Assembly: GCA_002448875.1 (NCBI GenBank)
Contig: DKAS01000223.1
Location: 1 to 15,162 of the forward strand
DNA length: 15,162 bases
Reading direction: 5' to 3'
Origin: Proteobacteria bacterium UBA6920
GTDB lineage: Bacteria > Pseudomonadota > Gammaproteobacteria > SG8-11
Of the stretch, positions 14,776 through 15,162 are shown piece after piece. The notes beneath the pieces are model-generated. The model was given only the letters and a program-made list of their open reading frames with translations. It was not told where the DNA came from and searched no databases. A program made the position numbers and the translations under genes. Within the stretch, counting starts at the first letter, position 1. The number at the start of each line of letters is the position of its first letter.

Positions 14776-15162
14776 TCAGAGTATGTACCGGCTCAAATCC
14801 TCGTCGCGGGCCAGGGCCGCCACGTGCTTGTCGACGTAGGCGGCATCGATGGCCAGGGTGGCGCCGCCGCTGTCGGCGGCGGTGAACGAGATCTCTTCCA
14901 GCAGGCGCTCCAACACCGTGTGCAGGCGGCGGGCGCCGATGTTCTCGGTGGATTCGTTGACCTGCCACGCCACTTCGGCGATGCGGGCGATGCCGTCCTC
15001 GGTGAATTGCAGCTGCACGCCTTCGGTGGCCAGCAGCGCGCAATACTGCTTGATCAGGGACGCGTCCGGCTCCTGCAGGATGCGCACGAAATCATGCACT
15101 CCCAGCGGGTGCAGCTCGACGCGGATCGGCAAGCGGCCCTGCAGCTCGGGAATCAGGTCGGA
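14776..15162 (-). CDS. hslU: HslU, ATPase subunit of the HslUV (ClpYQ) protease, C-terminal part
   Basis: The last 128 residues are present; the gene continues past the right edge. They contain [17 protein letters not shown], the sensor-2 arginine region [22 protein letters not shown], and the conserved tail EDLSRYIL, which in HslU docks into the HslV protease to activate it. HslU unfolds substrates with ATP and feeds them to HslV in the cytoplasm. hslV should lie just outside the window. The C-terminus looks intact. Confidence 0.97.
   Translation of the reverse strand, partial: SDLIPELQGRLPIRVELHPLGVHDFVRILQEPDASLIKQYCALLATEGVQLQFTEDGIARIAEVAWQVNESTENIGARRLHTVLERLLEEISFTAADSGGATLAIDAAYVDKHVAALARDEDLSRYIL

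Overview
The window reads as a chromosomal segment of a fairly GC-rich gammaproteobacterium. The evidence is the set hslU / DUF971 / ubiE / ubiJ / ubiB, a hemW of the HemN-like radical-SAM family, mnmG, and a tRNA-Ser with an encoded CCA end. I cannot name the genus. No phage, plasmid, transposase, integrase or CRISPR gene is visible.

Layout, left to right. (1) 1-620, minus strand: the first 206 residues of mnmG (tRNA wobble-uridine modification). (2) 784-3390, plus strand, divergent from mnmG: a protein with an N-terminal CheW domain, about 500 residues of acidic, Thr/Ala/Asp-rich, partly repeated linker, one transmembrane helix and a C-terminal LysM domain. It is the most unusual gene here, a possible link between a cytoplasmic chemosensory array and periplasmic peptidoglycan. 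(3) 3362-4522, minus strand: hemW, overlapping the end of the CheW-LysM gene tail to tail. (4) 4654-10347, minus strand: three signalling genes. In transcription order they are a REC-PAS-PAS-GGDEF-EAL protein (914 aa), a soluble three-PAS histidine kinase (704 aa) and a stand-alone receiver protein (174 aa). All three lack membrane segments, the two receivers are sisters, and the kinase has no receiver of its own, so they look like one cytosolic phosphorelay controlling cyclic-di-GMP. Base composition in parts of this block is clearly lower in GC than in the flanks.

(5) 10348-11114: about 770 bases without a clear intact gene. It holds a possible small plus-strand ORF with a strong ribosome binding site in the wrong frame, several perfect hairpins, and partial copies (one direct, one inverted) of the 3' part of the neighbouring tRNA gene. 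(6) 11115-11204, minus strand: tRNA-Ser(CGA), followed by a 19-bp perfect hairpin. (7) 11273-15162, minus strand: a compact housekeeping run hslU (3' end), DUF971 gene, ubiE, ubiJ, ubiB with short gaps or overlaps. UbiE, UbiJ and UbiB serve ubiquinone synthesis; HslU is the ATPase of the HslUV protease.

All gene calls come from reading translated sequence and motifs by eye; no database search was run.
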